A DNA stretch of 64,000 bases from Cytophagales bacterium (GCA_013298215.1 JAAFKE010000003.1:62001-126000); one strand, 5' to 3'. Positions 17,236 through 26,151 are shown, counted from the first letter of the stretch. Made by a program: numbers and translations. The notes: generated from the sequence alone by a model not told the origin.

Positions 17236-18243
17236 ATGAGCGCACCGAAGGAGTTTTCTGTATCGACCCACACTGAGCCGCACCGCATTAGAACACGCGA
17301 AATTCTGAAATCGCACCCCGAAATCAAAAAATTGGTAGGCCGCAACGTCAATACCTTTTATATAATGGTGGCCGCAGTGGCTTTCCAAGTGCTGGGAGCG
17401 TATTTGTTGAAAGACCAAGCCTGGTGGGTGGCGCTGATTGCGGCATATTGCCTGGGCGCGTTTGCGGTTCACACACTTTTTGTGAGTATCCACGAATCGG
17501 CGCACAACCTTATCTTTAAGAAACCGACGCACAATCTGCTCGCCGCCATTTTTGCAAACCTGCCGTCTATTTTTCCCACGGCTATTTACTTCCGTCACTT
17601 CCACATTAAGCACCACGCCTTCCAGGGAGTACACGAGTTAGACACCGACCTACCAGATTATTGGGAAGCCAAGCTCATTGGGGCGGGCTTCGTGGGCAAG
17701 TCTATTTGGCTGTTTATGTTCCCGATGTTTCAGGGCATCCGCACGCTTCGCGCCCGCGAGGTAAAACCTTTCGACGGCTGGGTGGCACTCAACTTTGTGG
17801 TTCAGATTGCTTTTGTGGTCGGAATCATTGCGTTCACGGGTTGGGTTGGGTTTTTATATATGTTCGCAAGTTTCTGGTTTTCAGTAGGTTTCCATCCACT
17901 GGGCGCGCGCTGGATCCAGGAGCACTACCTGGTGGTTGATAAAAACCAAGAAACGTATAGCTACTACGGGCCGCTCAACGGCGTGAACCTAAACGTAGGA
18001 TACCACAACGAACACCACGATTTTCCTTCGATCCCGTGGCAAAACCTTCCAAAAATCAAGGAAAAGGCACCCGAGTTTTATGATACGCTTCACTACCACA
18101 CCTCTTTTGTGCGGCTTTGGGGTAAGTTTATATTCGACCAAGAGATAAGCCTATACTCGCGCATTATCCGTAAAAACAGGGGTAAAGTGAGCCTGTCCGA
18201 CCCATCGAAGCCAGACACTGAGCTGATGGCCGTAATGAACTAA
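17236..18243 (+). CDS. Membrane fatty acid / sphingolipid delta-4 desaturase-like protein (DEGS1-like)
   Basis: Membrane di-iron desaturase of 335 residues with the three His boxes HESAH (in SIHESAHNL), HFHIKHH and HNEHHDFP, and four or more hydrophobic segments. From memory, the chain resembles eukaryotic dihydroceramide delta-4 desaturase (DEGS1/DES1) along nearly its whole length, more than bacterial acyl-lipid desaturases. Points of resemblance are PHRIRTREILKSHPEIKKL at the N-terminus, FANLPSIFPTAIYF before box 2, ETYSYYGPLNGVNLNVGYHN leading into box 3, and APEFYDTLHYH after it. The start at 17236 (MSAPKEFSV) matches where DEGS proteins begin and lies downstream of the promoter. The likely substrate is a sphingoid- or sulfonolipid-type long-chain base, which is inference. 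Confidence 0.85.
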   Translation: MSAPKEFSVSTHTEPHRIRTREILKSHPEIKKLVGRNVNTFYIMVAAVAFQVLGAYLLKDQAWWVALIAAYCLGAFAVHTLFVSIHESAHNLIFKKPTHNLLAAIFANLPSIFPTAIYFRHFHIKHHAFQGVHELDTDLPDYWEAKLIGAGFVGKSIWLFMFPMFQGIRTLRAREVKPFDGWVALNFVVQIAFVVGIIAFTGWVGFLYMFASFWFSVGFHPLGARWIQEHYLVVDKNQETYSYYGPLNGVNLNVGYHNEHHDFPSIPWQNLPKIKEKAPEFYDTLHYHTSFVRLWGKFIFDQEISLYSRIIRKNRGKVSLSDPSKPDTELMAVMN

Positions 18244-18263
18244 GAAACCCGTCTTCCTCGCCC

Positions 18264-18962
18264 ATGAAGTCCGTATTTTCTTTCTGGCGAGATTTCATTG
18301 ATCTCCTATTTCCCCGCGTTTGCTTGGCCTGTGCTGGCGAGTTGGTAGAATCCGAAGAACTCGTTTGCACAGGCTGCTGGGCGGCCATCCCCAAAACGCA
18401 GTCCCACGTGCACGCTCTGCCCGCCTTGCACGCAAAATTTGCGGGAAGGGTGGCAGTTAAACACGTTTTTAGCTACTTCTCGTTCGAGAAAAGTTCGCGG
18501 GTTCAAAACCTGCTCCACGAACTAAAATACAAAAATCAAACTGAGTTGGGCATCGTGCTGGGCAAGTTCTACGGCACCGACCTGCGCCAAATTGGGTATC
18601 AAGGCCAGTTAGACTTGATAGTGAGTGTGCCTCTGCACCCAAAAAAATACCAACAACGCGGCTACAACCAAAGCGACCTTTTTGCCGAAGGGCTGTCGGC
18701 TGCGTTGGGCGTGCCGTGGTCGGGCGTGGCTTTGCAGCGAGCCACCTACACCACCACGCAAACCAATAAAAATCGGGCCGAGCGTTGGCAAAACGTGGCG
18801 GGCGTGTTTGTGGCGCCAAACGCAGCCGATGTGGCGGGCAAGCGCGTTGCCCTCGTGGACGACGTGATGACGACTGGCGCAACCATCGAGTCGGCAGTTG
18901 TGACGCTGCTGAACGCGGGTTGCCGCGAGGTGTCCGTTATCACAATTGCGGCGGTTATGTAA
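18264..18962 (+). CDS. comF: ComF family phosphoribosyltransferase-like protein
   Basis: ComF-type protein of 232 residues. An N-terminal cysteine zinc-knuckle (CLACAGELVESEELVCTGCW, about residues 19-38) is followed by a type I phosphoribosyltransferase fold. The PRPP-binding signature is VALVDDVMTTGATIESAV (about 195-212), and VSVPLHPKKYQQRGYNQSD is the typical ComF central motif. Family members take part in DNA uptake in naturally competent bacteria, probably handling incoming single-stranded DNA, but many carriers are not known to be competent. It starts 20 bases after the desaturase stop and may share its transcript. Confidence 0.9.
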   Translation: MKSVFSFWRDFIDLLFPRVCLACAGELVESEELVCTGCWAAIPKTQSHVHALPALHAKFAGRVAVKHVFSYFSFEKSSRVQNLLHELKYKNQTELGIVLGKFYGTDLRQIGYQGQLDLIVSVPLHPKKYQQRGYNQSDLFAEGLSAALGVPWSGVALQRATYTTTQTNKNRAERWQNVAGVFVAPNAADVAGKRVALVDDVMTTGATIESAVVTLLNAGCREVSVITIAAVM

Positions 18963-19056
18963 AAAAGTTTGTTATCGTTTCGCGCACAAGACCTCAGACG
19001 ATTTTTTGTTTTACAGCTTTGGGTCGTATAATTGCACGGTATTAGTTCCTCAACCT

Positions 19057-20313
19057 ATGGCTCCTTCCCGAAAATCCGATGTTAGTTTACTGTTTAGTTT
19101 GCCCGTAATCGTAGCTGCACTTGGCTACTTTGTTGATATTTACGACCTGCTGCTGTTCGGCATCGTGCGGGTGCCAAGTCTAAAATCGCTGGGCCTCACC
19201 GACGCGGAGGTGTCGAACGTTGGCGTAATGATATTTAATTGGCAGATGGCGGGTCTGCTCTTGGGCGGTATCTTGTGGGGTGTTTTGGGGGACAAAAAGG
19301 GTCGCCTTTCAGTACTTTTTGGTTCTATCATTACTTACTCGCTCGCCAATGTGGCTTGTGGGTTCATTCCGCAGGTCACGTTCATGTCGCAGACCGATTA
19401 CTACGCGCTCATGCGGTTCATTGCGGGCGTGGGCTTGGCGGGCGAGTTGGGCGCGGGCATCACGCTGGTGTCGGAGGTGTTGCCCAAAGAGCTACGCGCC
19501 ATCGGTACGTCTCTGGTGGCGGGCGTTGGGCTTTTCGGCGCGGTGGTGGCCTACTTCACCGTCGAAATTTTTAACGATTGGAGCATCGCTTACTTTGTGG
19601 GTGGTGGCCTTGGTTTTGGCTTATTACTGCTGCGGGTGGGCGTGTCGGAGTCGGGAATGTTCAAGGAAGTAGCTGGCCAACAGCAGGTCATCAAAGGTGA
19701 TTTTCTTTCGTTTTTCACCAACCGCGACCGTTTTTTGCGCTACATGAAGTGCATAGGCATTGGCCTGCCAACGTGGTTTGTGATCGGTATTTTGGCCACA
19801 TTTAGCAACGAAATTGGCCAAGCCTTGGGCATCGTCGGGGGCATCAAGCCTGGCTTGTCCATCATGTGGTGCTACGTGGGCCTGGCCAGCGGAGACCTGG
19901 CCAGTGGTTTTGTGAGCCAGTGGATGGCTTCGCGGCGCAAAGCCGTTGCGTTTTTTATGGTATTTTCTTTGCTGGTCTCAACGGTTTGCCTCTTCGGCCA
20001 AATCCAAAACGCCGCCACTTTCTATGCCTTGGCGGTAGCTTCGGGCTTTGGAATCGGGTACTGGGCCATGTTCGTGACCATCGGCGCGGAGCAATTTGGC
20101 ACAAACCTACGCGCCACGGCCGCCACCACCGTTCCTAATATGGTGCGTGGAACAGTTATTTTAATGACGATGTTATTCAAAGACCTTAAACCTTCACTTG
20201 GCGTTTTAGTGTCGGCGGCGGCGGTGGGTTTTATTTGTTACGCAATTGGGTTTTATTCTACCTACACCATCTCCGAAACGCACGGAAAAGATTTAGATTT
20301 TTTAGAAAAATAA
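19057..20313 (+). CDS. MFS transporter (metabolite:H+ symporter-like)
   Basis: A 12-segment major facilitator of 418 residues. Motif A is in the loop after helix 2 (WGVLGDKKGRLSVLFGS), and RFIAGVGLAGELGAGITLVSEVLP spans helices 4-5, a pattern of the sugar/aromatic-acid symporter branch. The second half carries the degenerate repeat around SQWMASRRKAVAFFM. I prefer the ATG at 19057 (MAPSRKSDVSLL), because the upstream frame overlaps comF and adds 37 polar residues unlike an MFS N-terminus. The substrate cannot be predicted from sequence alone. Neighbours give no metabolic clue. Confidence 0.87.
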   Translation: MAPSRKSDVSLLFSLPVIVAALGYFVDIYDLLLFGIVRVPSLKSLGLTDAEVSNVGVMIFNWQMAGLLLGGILWGVLGDKKGRLSVLFGSIITYSLANVACGFIPQVTFMSQTDYYALMRFIAGVGLAGELGAGITLVSEVLPKELRAIGTSLVAGVGLFGAVVAYFTVEIFNDWSIAYFVGGGLGFGLLLLRVGVSESGMFKEVAGQQQVIKGDFLSFFTNRDRFLRYMKCIGIGLPTWFVIGILATFSNEIGQALGIVGGIKPGLSIMWCYVGLASGDLASGFVSQWMASRRKAVAFFMVFSLLVSTVCLFGQIQNAATFYALAVASGFGIGYWAMFVTIGAEQFGTNLRATAATTVPNMVRGTVILMTMLFKDLKPSLGVLVSAAAVGFICYAIGFYSTYTISETHGKDLDFLEK

Positions 20314-20353
20314 TTGTAAGCTAAAACCATCAGACCAAAAAATACTACAGTCC

Positions 20354-21481
20354 ATGCCGAATCTCGTTCAAATTAAGTCTGCCGATGTCAGCGCATTGTC
20401 AAAACTTCAGAAACAATTCAATTCGAGTATCCGAAAGATAAACGTGCTAAAAAAGGAGTTGGAGGTTGTACAAACCGAAATGGACAATGTACAAGTCAGA
20501 ATTGCAAAAGACATCATTCCGATTGAACGCAAGCTAATCAGTTGCCAGGTCGAAGAGATAAAACTGTTGGATGTTCAGCACGCATCGGGTATGTTTAAAA
20601 AGAGAGATGCCCAAACGCTCTCGGAACTGATCTGGGCGCGGTCGTTTGAGTTAATTGAACAACTCGACGTGCAGGATTTGAAACCCATCTTTGAGCGGCA
20701 CAACGGCGGCGTGAGTTTTGAGGACGAAAACCGCAAGGCCGACGAAGCTATTTCGGAGTCGATGAAAGAAGTGTTTGTAAAAATGTACGGGGTAGAGTTT
20801 GAGGACGATGCCGACGTTGGTTCGGCGGAAAAATTCCAGGAATACGTGGCTCAAAAAATGGCCGACCAAGAAGCCAACGACGACGCGCGCCGCGCCAAAC
20901 GCAAAAAATCGCCGAAGCAACTCGAAAAAGAGCAACGTCTGCAAAATGAAGAGAAGCAACTTAGCAAAACTGGCCGCCAGATTTACCTCGAATTGGTCAA
21001 AGAGTTTCATCCCGACCGCGAGCAAGACGAAGACGAAAAAGCCCGAAAAACCAACTTGATGCAACAAATAACCGATGCCTACGAAAAAGATGACCTCTTT
21101 GAGCTGCTCCGCCTGCGGTTGGCATTGATGGGTACGGATTTTGAACACGCCAACGGCGACCAACTAAAATACTACGTTAAACTCCTAAAACAACAAGTTA
21201 GCGAGCTGCAAGAAGCCATCCACGGCCTAAAAAACGCGGGGAAGGCATCTTTCTTTTCGCAGTCTATTTACGCCCGTTTTTGTTCGGATTTTCGCACTTC
21301 CATGGAGCAGAAATTTAAAAAAGAGATCGGTCAGATTAAAAAATACCTCAAGCAAGCCGAACAAGATGTGCTGAAAGTGCACGATTTTGAGTACGTGAAA
21401 ATGCTCGTTGAACAATACCGAAAAGAACAGAAACAAAAAGCCAAACAAGGCCCAGACCTGTCCGATTTGTTTGGTATATAG
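20354..21481 (+). CDS. Coiled-coil protein with internal J-domain-like segment
   Basis: Soluble 375-residue protein. Residues 1-75 are predicted coiled coil (LKKELEVVQTEMDNVQVRI). A charged linker (DDARRAKRKKSPKQLEKEQR) precedes a J-domain-like stretch at about 205-260: IYLELVKEFHPDREQDEDEK, with the HPD triad that stimulates Hsp70 ATPase, then ITDAYEKDDLFELLRLRLAL. A second coiled coil follows and the protein ends DLSDLFGI. It is therefore probably an Hsp70 (DnaK) cochaperone of unknown client. The J-domain is central rather than N-terminal and lacks the Gly/Phe and zinc-finger parts of DnaJ. It lies 65 bases upstream of ffh on the same strand. Confidence 0.7.
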   Translation: MPNLVQIKSADVSALSKLQKQFNSSIRKINVLKKELEVVQTEMDNVQVRIAKDIIPIERKLISCQVEEIKLLDVQHASGMFKKRDAQTLSELIWARSFELIEQLDVQDLKPIFERHNGGVSFEDENRKADEAISESMKEVFVKMYGVEFEDDADVGSAEKFQEYVAQKMADQEANDDARRAKRKKSPKQLEKEQRLQNEEKQLSKTGRQIYLELVKEFHPDREQDEDEKARKTNLMQQITDAYEKDDLFELLRLRLALMGTDFEHANGDQLKYYVKLLKQQVSELQEAIHGLKNAGKASFFSQSIYARFCSDFRTSMEQKFKKEIGQIKKYLKQAEQDVLKVHDFEYVKMLVEQYRKEQKQKAKQGPDLSDLFGI

Positions 21482-21513
21482 TGCCGTTTGTTAAAATATT
21501 GGCACTAAATGCG

Positions 21514-21521
21514 TACCTTCG
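21514..21521 (+). promoter_or_regulatory. Putative -7 element of ffh
   Basis: TACCTTCG differs from TAnnTTTG at one base and lies 25 bases before the ffh ATG. TTTG at 21487-21490 could serve as the -33 element, although the 23-base spacing is slightly long. Confidence 0.4.
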
Positions 21522-21546
21522 CAGTCTCATTTAGCTGTGTATAAGT

Positions 21547-22863
21547 ATGTTTGAAAGCCTGCAAGATAAACTCAATAAAGCCATCCGAACCCTAAAAGGC
21601 AAGGATAGGATCACCGACATCAACGTGGCGGCCACCGCCAAAGAAGTTCGTAGGGCACTGATGGATGCCGACGTAAACTTTAAAGTTGCCAAGGACATTA
21701 CCGACAAAATAAAGGACAACGCCCTCGATCAGAAAATACTGATCGCGGTCGATCCTGGTCAGATGTTCGTCAAGATCGTTCACCAAGAACTGACCGAACT
21801 CATGGGCGGCCAAGCCCAAAGTATCAACATCAAAGGCGACCCCGCCGTGATACTGATCGCCGGTTTGCAGGGTTCGGGAAAAACCACCTTTTCTGGAAAA
21901 CTGGGCGCGATGCTCAAAAAACAGGGCCGCCAAGTGCTTTTAGTGGCCTGCGATATTTACCGCCCCGCCGCTATCGATCAGTTGCAGGTGTTGGGGGCGC
22001 AAATTGGCGTGGAGGTTTATGCCGAAGCAGACAACAAAAACGCCGTTTCGATTGCGGTGAACGGTTTGGCGCACGCCAAAAAAACGGGCAAGAAAATCGT
22101 AATCGTCGATACCGCTGGCCGCCTGGCCGTGGATGAGGCCATGATGCAAGAGGTAGCCGACATCAAAACGGCCACCAAACCAACCGAAATCCTGTTCGTA
22201 GTCGATTCGATGACGGGTCAGGATGCCGTAAACACGGCCAAGGCCTTCAACGACCGCCTTGATTTTGACGGCGTGGTGCTGACCAAACTCGACGGCGACT
22301 CGCGCGGAGGAGCCGCCATTTCGGTGAAGTCGGTCGTAAACAAGCCGATCAAGTTTATTTCGACGGGCGAAAAAATGGAAGCCTTAGACGTGTTCTACCC
22401 CGACCGCATGGCGAGCCGCATTTTGGGAATGGGCGACGTTTTGTCGTTGGTAGAACGCGCCCAGCAGACATTCGATGAGGACGAGGCGCGGCGCATTAGT
22501 GCCAAAATGCGCAAGAACCAGTTCGACCTCAACGATTTTCTTGGGCAGTTGCAACAGATAAAAAAAATGGGCAACCTCAAAGATTTGGTTGGCATGATCC
22601 CTGGCGTGGGCAACGCCATGAAAGACGTAGAATTAGACAACAATACTTTCAAGCCAGTGGAGGCCATCATCTATTCGATGACCCCCAAAGAGCGCGAAAA
22701 ACCCGAGATTATCGAGCTAAACCGCAAAAAACGGATTGCCAAAGGCAGTGGAACGTCGGTACAGGAGATCAACAATTTGCTCAAACAATTTGACGATATG
22801 CGTAAAATGATGAAAAAAATGAACCAGATGCAATCGTCAGGAAAAATGAAAAAATTTACGTAA
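21547..22863 (+). CDS. ffh: Signal recognition particle protein Ffh (SRP54)
   Basis: GTPase that with 4.5S RNA recognises signal sequences and delivers ribosomes to FtsY at the membrane. Complete N, G and M domains are present in 438 residues. The N domain is MFESLQDKLNKAIRTLKGK. The G domain has P-loop GLQGSGKTTFSGKL, DIYRPAAIDQL, DTAGRLAVDEAMM, TKLDGDSRGGAA and GTGEKMEALDVFYPDR-like closing loops. The methionine-rich M domain holds the RNA-binding MTPKEREKP and SGTSVQEINNLLKQF motifs and ends in MMKKMNQMQSSGKMKKF. Its stop codon overlaps the next start (TAATG). No 4.5S RNA gene was recognised nearby. Confidence 0.97.
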   Translation: MFESLQDKLNKAIRTLKGKDRITDINVAATAKEVRRALMDADVNFKVAKDITDKIKDNALDQKILIAVDPGQMFVKIVHQELTELMGGQAQSINIKGDPAVILIAGLQGSGKTTFSGKLGAMLKKQGRQVLLVACDIYRPAAIDQLQVLGAQIGVEVYAEADNKNAVSIAVNGLAHAKKTGKKIVIVDTAGRLAVDEAMMQEVADIKTATKPTEILFVVDSMTGQDAVNTAKAFNDRLDFDGVVLTKLDGDSRGGAAISVKSVVNKPIKFISTGEKMEALDVFYPDRMASRILGMGDVLSLVERAQQTFDEDEARRISAKMRKNQFDLNDFLGQLQQIKKMGNLKDLVGMIPGVGNAMKDVELDNNTFKPVEAIIYSMTPKEREKPEIIELNRKKRIAKGSGTSVQEINNLLKQFDDMRKMMKKMNQMQSSGKMKKFT

Positions 22864-23345
22864 TGAAAAAACCAGCGTCGATCTACCCAGCAACGGTACT
22901 CTTTTTGGTGCTTGGCCTTCTGAGTTCTAACCAAGAAGTGACCGCCCAGGCTTCGGTGGCCTATTATCCTTGGAACGGGGTTTTTTCGGTCAGTACCAAC
23001 CCCGATAAGATCGTTTGGGGCGATGCCCGCCTCCAAACCAACACGTTGCTGGGCAGTTTGAGCACCGAACTGATGCCGATGGTAAACTTTAAACGCACCG
23101 AGATGGCCAATTTCTACGCTGGCGCGGGAGTTCGTCTCAATTTTATTGGCGCATTGGCCAACGGAGACCGCCTCATGGAGGGCTACATTATGAGCGTGGG
23201 CACCCGAATAGTACCCTTCAAAACCCACCGAAATTTTAGGGTCGCTTTTGAGTTTCAACCTTACGTGCAGCGGAGCGGCAAATCGGGCGTGATGAAAACC
23301 AACTTCGGGCTGGCCTACGTGTTTGGAAAGCGCAGTGCGCAGTAA
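22863..23345 (+). CDS. Small exported beta-rich protein, probable outer-membrane barrel
   Basis: No family recognised. The 160 residues begin with a signal peptide (MKKPASIYPATVLFLVLGLL to about TAQA). The mature part alternates hydrophobic and polar residues with aromatic girdle-like positions: FYAGAGVRLNFIGA, LMEGYIMSVGTRIVPF, FRVAFEFQPYVQR, TNFGLAYVFGK. That is typical of a small 6- to 8-stranded outer-membrane barrel. The last residues (AYVFGKRSAQ) do not end in the usual terminal aromatic. Its ATG overlaps the ffh stop by one base, so it is translationally coupled to ffh, an unusual partner for a housekeeping gene. Confidence 0.6.
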   Translation: MKKPASIYPATVLFLVLGLLSSNQEVTAQASVAYYPWNGVFSVSTNPDKIVWGDARLQTNTLLGSLSTELMPMVNFKRTEMANFYAGAGVRLNFIGALANGDRLMEGYIMSVGTRIVPFKTHRNFRVAFEFQPYVQRSGKSGVMKTNFGLAYVFGKRSAQ

Positions 23346-23390
23346 AAAACGAAACTGTCTGTTTGAAATAAACCCTTAGACAAGCCCCAA

Positions 23391-24251
23391 ATGCGCTATT
23401 TAGACCCCAAAAACGACCTCACGTTCAAAAAGGTTTTTGGCCAACACCCCCACCTGCTGAGGAGCTTCCTCAACGCACTCATTCCGCTCAAACCAGGCCA
23501 GCAAATTGTGAGCCTGCAATACCTGCCCACGGAGTTAGTACCCGACATTCCAGCCCTCAAACATTCGATCGTGGATGTGCGTTGCACCGATAATTTCAAC
23601 CGACAGTTTATCGTCGAGATGCAGATGTTGTGGACTGATAGTTTCAAGACCAGAATACTGTTTAATGCCTCAAAAGCCTACGTAAAACAATTAGAAAAAG
23701 GCAAAGAATACAAATCCCTCAACCCAGTCTTTGCCCTCAGCTTGGTGAACGAAGACTTCGAGAAAGACACCACCGAGTTTTACCACCACTACAGTTTGGT
23801 GCATAGCTTACTGGAAAACAAAAAATTGGAGGGCCTCGAGTTTGTATTCGTAGAACTGCCCAAGTTCAAAGCCCAAAACCTGACCGATAAAAGAATGCAG
23901 GTGCTGTGGCTACGCTACCTGGCAGAGATAGAAACGGATACCCAGACGCTACCAGCCGACCTAATGGAAGTGCCCGAAATACGCGAGGCACTGCAACTAC
24001 TCAAAGAAAGTGCCTACAGCCGCGACGAACTGGCCGTTTATGACCAATACTGGGACGGGATCAGCAGTGAGAAAACACTCTTGGAGGGAGCGCTACAAGA
24101 AGGCAAAGAAATAGGAATACAAGAAACTAAACGCCTCGGTGTTGTTAGGGCATTGCAACGCGGAAAACTAAGCCTCGCAGAAATAGCTGAGGATTTTGAC
24201 GTTGATGCTCAGACAATTATAGAAATTCAGACAACTTTGGAGAGGCAATAA
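23391..24251 (+). CDS. Rpn family / PDDEXK_2 transposase-like nuclease
   Basis: Matches the Rpn/YhgA-like family of PD-(D/E)XK nucleases often annotated as putative transposases. The N-terminus RYLDPKNDLTFKKVFGQ is the standard family opening. The nuclease core shows the catalytic pattern in SIVDVRCTDNFNRQFIVEMQ (D, then E-x-Q). The C-terminal third is helical and ends in a short repeat-like region (LAEIAEDFDVDAQTI) common in these proteins. The E. coli Rpn proteins promote RecA-independent recombination. Base composition here resembles the backbone, so it is not a very recent arrival. No inverted repeats were found around it. Confidence 0.82.
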   Translation: MRYLDPKNDLTFKKVFGQHPHLLRSFLNALIPLKPGQQIVSLQYLPTELVPDIPALKHSIVDVRCTDNFNRQFIVEMQMLWTDSFKTRILFNASKAYVKQLEKGKEYKSLNPVFALSLVNEDFEKDTTEFYHHYSLVHSLLENKKLEGLEFVFVELPKFKAQNLTDKRMQVLWLRYLAEIETDTQTLPADLMEVPEIREALQLLKESAYSRDELAVYDQYWDGISSEKTLLEGALQEGKEIGIQETKRLGVVRALQRGKLSLAEIAEDFDVDAQTIIEIQTTLERQ

Positions 24252-24284
24252 CGTATTGTCTTTTCCAAGCACAAAACATAAAGT

Positions 24285-26042
24285 TTAGTGGCCAACACTC
24301 GTATCGTCGCCGCGCGGGTCGGAGCCTCCTTCGAGCGTGCCATCGGGAAGCACCATGATGCAGTCCATTCGACCGATGGTGTTTTTCTGGGTATTTAGGT
24401 TGTAGCCCCGTGCTTTTAGTTTGTTGATGGTGTTTTCGGTAAATGCCCCGTTCTCAAAAGTGGTCATGTCGGGCAACCATTGGTGGTGAAATTTTAGGGC
24501 GTTCACGGCTTGTTGTATCGTCATGCCGTGCTCCAAAACATTGAGAATAGTCTGAAAAACGGATGTAATAATCGTCGATCCGCCTGGTGTGCCAACCACC
24601 AAAAATAACTTCCCGTCTTTTTCGACAATAGTCGGGGTCATCGACGACAACATTCTTTTGCCTGGCGCGATGGCGTTGGCGGCGTTGCCGATGAGCCCAA
24701 ACATATTTGGAACGCCTGGTTTTACGCTAAAATCGTCCATTTCATTGTTCATCAAAAAACCAGCTCCCCCCACCAACACGCGGCTGCCGTAGCCACCATT
24801 GAGGGTTGTTGTGATGGCGGCGGCGTTGCCGTCGCGGTCGATCACCGAGAAATGGGTCGTTTCCAAACTTTCGTAACCAGGCAAGTTACCCCCGTTAAGT
24901 GCCTTGCTGTCGGTGGCGCGGTCCCAGTTAAAATCGGCCCAGCGCGACTTCAAGTACGCCCCGTCGGTGAGTTCTTGCACGGGTACTTTCACAAAATCGG
25001 CATCGCCCAAAAACTTGGCGCGGTCGGCGTAGGCGCGGCGTTCGGCCTCAATCATTACCTGAACGGTGGAATCGGCGTGCCAACCCCATTTTTTTAGCGG
25101 ATACGGCTCCACGAATCTCAACAGCTGCAACAGCGCCACACCACCGCTCGAGGCAGGGGGCATGGTGATGATCTTGTAGTTTTTATAAGTGCCCACTATT
25201 GCCTCACGCCACACCGACTGGTATTGCTTGAGGTCTTTTTTAGAGATAATCCCTACACCTTTTTTCATTTCGGCCAGTAGCATCTTGGCCGTTTTGCCGC
25301 CATAAAATCCCTTTCGACCCTTGCGCTGGATTCTTTTTAGGGTTTCGGCCAGATCGGCCTGCGTCCAAAGATCGCCTTTCTGCCAATTTTTACCGTCGGG
25401 GTGGAGCAGGTACGTTTTTTGGGGATTTAGCCTGACGATGTCGGCTTTGATGCGGTTGAGGCCCAGAGCTTCTTTTTCGGTGAGAACAGTGCCGTTTTGG
25501 GCCAAATCAATGGCGGGTTGCAACAACGCCGCCCACGGCAGAGAACCAAACCGCTCGTGTGCGCGCACCATGCCATCGACCGAGCCTGGCACTCCGCTGG
25601 CCAAATGGCCCGTCATACTCAGCCCCGCAATCACGTTTCCGCTTGCGTCCAAATACATATCTTTACTACCTGCCAGCGGTGCTTTTTCCCTAAAATCGAG
25701 CGTGTGACTCTGGCCATCTTTGGCGCGGTATACCAAAAAGCCCCCGCCGCCAATGTTGCCCGCCGCTGGGTGTACTACTGCCAGCGCAAACTGCACCGCA
25801 ATGGCCGCATCGACGGCGTTGCCACCCGCCTGCAAAATGGCCGTACCCACCCGCGATGCCTCCGGGTGCGCCGAAGCCACCATGCCGTTCTTGGCAAAGA
25901 CTCCTTTTTTGTCCGAAAAAAATGGCTTTTGGGTGGGGTCGTCGTTCAAAAACTGATAAAAACCCTTGTTCTCTTGGCCAAAACCGACCGTTACTTGACC
26001 AAAGAATAACAATAAAAACAGGATGCCGAAGGTTTTTTTCAC
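24285..26042 (-). CDS. ggt: Gamma-glutamyltransferase
   Basis: Exported glutathione hydrolase/transpeptidase of the Ntn-hydrolase superfamily; it removes or transfers gamma-glutamyl groups from glutathione and related peptides. The 585 residues include a signal peptide (MKKTFGILFLLLFFGQVTVGFGQ), the gamma-glutamyl-binding Arg region (LDFREKAPL), the autocleavage site with nucleophilic Thr in LETTHFSVIDRDGNAAAITT, and GSRVLVGGAGFLMNNEMDDF of the small subunit. The lid-loop and SSMTPTIV motifs are normal. The precursor should self-cleave at the Thr into two subunits in the periplasm. Monocistronic, convergent with the Rpn-type gene. Confidence 0.95.
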   Translation of the reverse strand: MKKTFGILFLLLFFGQVTVGFGQENKGFYQFLNDDPTQKPFFSDKKGVFAKNGMVASAHPEASRVGTAILQAGGNAVDAAIAVQFALAVVHPAAGNIGGGGFLVYRAKDGQSHTLDFREKAPLAGSKDMYLDASGNVIAGLSMTGHLASGVPGSVDGMVRAHERFGSLPWAALLQPAIDLAQNGTVLTEKEALGLNRIKADIVRLNPQKTYLLHPDGKNWQKGDLWTQADLAETLKRIQRKGRKGFYGGKTAKMLLAEMKKGVGIISKKDLKQYQSVWREAIVGTYKNYKIITMPPASSGGVALLQLLRFVEPYPLKKWGWHADSTVQVMIEAERRAYADRAKFLGDADFVKVPVQELTDGAYLKSRWADFNWDRATDSKALNGGNLPGYESLETTHFSVIDRDGNAAAITTTLNGGYGSRVLVGGAGFLMNNEMDDFSVKPGVPNMFGLIGNAANAIAPGKRMLSSMTPTIVEKDGKLFLVVGTPGGSTIITSVFQTILNVLEHGMTIQQAVNALKFHHQWLPDMTTFENGAFTENTINKLKARGYNLNTQKNTIGRMDCIMVLPDGTLEGGSDPRGDDTSVGH

Positions 26043-26077
26043 AGGATTTGATTTAAATGAGCATTGCTTTCTAACTC

Positions 26078-26085
26078 CAAATTTA
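26078..26085 (-). promoter_or_regulatory. Putative -7 element of ggt
   Basis: On the minus strand it reads TAAATTTG, an exact TAnnTTTG match, 35 bases before the ggt ATG. No clear -33 element. Confidence 0.4.
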
Positions 26086-26151
26086 TTTAAAAGTTTGGTG
26101 GTTGCCTAATCGGTTGGAGCAATTTTAGGGATAAAATCAAACTAAAACCCC

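Noticed and set aside
21482-21546. Possible 4.5S RNA next to ffh
   Set aside because: The gap is only 65 bases and lacks the conserved SRP RNA tetraloop and domain IV pattern.
23391-24251. Possible insertion sequence around the first Rpn-type gene
   Set aside because: No terminal inverted repeats or target duplication are visible, and base composition matches the backbone.
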